A stretch of DNA of 7,020 bases from Sulfurovum sp. UBA1140 (GTDB lineage: Bacteria; Campylobacterota; Campylobacteria; Campylobacterales; Sulfurovaceae). This document shows positions 6,326 through 7,020 of this stretch, in pieces; within the stretch, counting starts at the first letter, position 1; each line of letters starts with the position of its first letter. Where the stretch lies: NCBI GenBank assembly GCA_002311915.1, contig DCAF01000052.1, forward strand, positions 1-7,020, read 5' to 3'. The notes below the pieces were generated by a model, which saw only the letters and a list, made by a program, of their open reading frames with translations, was not told the DNA's origin and ran no database searches. The position numbers and the translations under genes are program-made.

Positions 6326-7020
6326 ATGAGATACGATTATCTTATTTTTATAGGCAGATTTCAGCCATTTCACACAGGACACGAGAGTGTCATTCGTAAA
6401 GCATTACAATTGTCAGATAAAGTTATTGTCTTAATAGGTTCAGCCTATCAGCCACGTACCGTTAGAAACCCTTGGGATTTTAATGAACGAGAAAGTTTAA
6501 TGCGTTCAGTTTTTTCAGATGAAGAAAACAGACAAATTTTAGCTTTTCCTCTACTTGACTATACTTATAATGAGCAGTTATGGATAAAATCTATTCAACA
6601 ATTAGTAGCAGGAGTTGTACACTCCAAAATAGCTTCTAAACCGAAAATAGGTCTTATAGGTCATCAAAAAGATGCCTCGTTAGACTATTTAAACCAGTTC
6701 CCCCAATGGGAAAGAGAAGAGGTTGAGAATTATAATAATATTTTATCAACCGACATTAGAGAACTCTTTTTTGACAACGGAGAGTTAAGTAAAGCGTTAA
6801 ATACAAATGTATCTATAGCTTTAGAAAAGTTTAAAACTACCAAAGCTTACGAGCAAGTACAAAATGAGTTTCACTTTATCAAAAAATACAAATCTGCATG
6901 GGACAAAGCCCCCTACACACCAATGTTCATAACCGTAGATGCAGTGGTAGTCCAATCTGGACATAAACACAAGTATTTGATGACCCTTATCGGTCAGCAC
7001 GAGGAAGAACCGTTACTCAT
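6326..7020 (+). CDS. nadM: NadM-type NMN adenylyltransferase with damaged Nudix half (partial)
   Basis: The family joins an NMN adenylyltransferase, making NAD from NMN and ATP, to a C-terminal Nudix ADP-ribose pyrophosphatase-like domain. The visible 231 codons run off the window. The first half is intact: the nucleotidyltransferase motif GRFQPFHTGH at 10-19, NPWDFNERE near 49-57, GHQKDASLDYLNQFPQW at 112-128 and the ATP-binding STDIR at 141-145. The Nudix half begins normally (FITVDAVVVQSGH, 201-213), then becomes the unrelated KHKYLMTLIGQHEEEPLL. The Nudix box (GX5EX7REUXEEXGU) is absent, and the next conserved family motif appears in another frame at 6970-7020. The gene thus looks truncated by an internal deletion with frameshift, or misassembled. 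ATG 6326 is favoured over the adjacent in-frame GTG at 6323 by ribosome binding site spacing. The stop lies outside the window. Confidence 0.85.
   Translation, partial: MRYDYLIFIGRFQPFHTGHESVIRKALQLSDKVIVLIGSAYQPRTVRNPWDFNERESLMRSVFSDEENRQILAFPLLDYTYNEQLWIKSIQQLVAGVVHSKIASKPKIGLIGHQKDASLDYLNQFPQWEREEVENYNNILSTDIRELFFDNGELSKALNTNVSIALEKFKTTKAYEQVQNEFHFIKKYKSAWDKAPYTPMFITVDAVVVQSGHKHKYLMTLIGQHEEEPLL
6967..7020 (+). pseudogene. Out-of-frame remnant of the Nudix domain
   Basis: Read one base out of the nadM frame, codons 6970-7020 give QVFDDPYRSARGRTVTH. This matches the late Nudix-domain motif of NadM-Nudix proteins, which from memory reads HVFDAPGRSLRGRTITHAY in the Synechocystis protein. That frame has a TAA at 6964-6966, so the homology starts at about 6967. 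Between SGH in the nadM frame (ending 6964) and this motif, a normal protein carries roughly 55 residues including the Nudix box. The junction therefore falls within a few bases of 6964-6969. The remnant continues past the window edge. Confidence 0.7.

Noticed and set aside
1..7020. tRNA, rRNA, CRISPR array, insertion sequence or phage genes
   Set aside because: No cloverleaf, rRNA core, regularly spaced repeats, transposase or integrase motif was found on either strand.

Overview
The window is AT-rich bacterial chromosome. It most resembles Campylobacterota (the former Epsilonproteobacteria, in the broad range of Sulfurovum, Sulfurimonas and their relatives). The reasons are the compact same-strand order aroQ - M24 aminopeptidase - folK, a FolK with the N-terminal extension I associate with that group, intergenic DNA rich in A and T, and a poly-G tract inside a reading frame. 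The placement is inference from gene content; no 16S or other marker gene is present.

Layout. Positions 1-20 may hold the last codons of an upstream gene. Positions 21-218 are an AT-rich leader. A rightward block then runs aroQ (shikimate pathway, 219-713), a 177-base gap dense in inverted repeats, pepP-like aminopeptidase (891-1910), folK (folate synthesis, 1907-2410, stop/start overlap with pepP), mnmA (tRNA 2-thiouridylase, 2419-3441) and a secreted SPOR-domain protein (3443-4453). From pepP onward the genes overlap or are spaced by 1-8 bases, so they look like one transcript of housekeeping genes. The SPOR gene ends tail-to-tail with a leftward ygiQ-type radical SAM gene (4450-6210), with a 4-base overlap and no terminator between them. 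A 115-base divergent region (6211-6325) separates ygiQ from a rightward NadM-Nudix gene (6326 to past the window edge).

Most of the window is ordinary core metabolism, and I see no defence system, phage, transposase, CRISPR or RNA gene. Two things stand out. First, the SPOR gene carries a run of eight G early in its frame. A one-base change in either direction would stop translation almost at once, which is the form of a phase-variable contingency locus. Second, the NadM-Nudix gene is damaged. Its nicotinamide-nucleotide adenylyltransferase half is intact, but the Nudix half jumps from its first strand straight to the late motif VFDDPYRSARGRTVTH. That motif lies in another reading frame, and the Nudix box is missing. 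The repeat-rich aroQ-pepP gap and a hairpin holding the nadM ribosome binding site are weaker but checkable leads.
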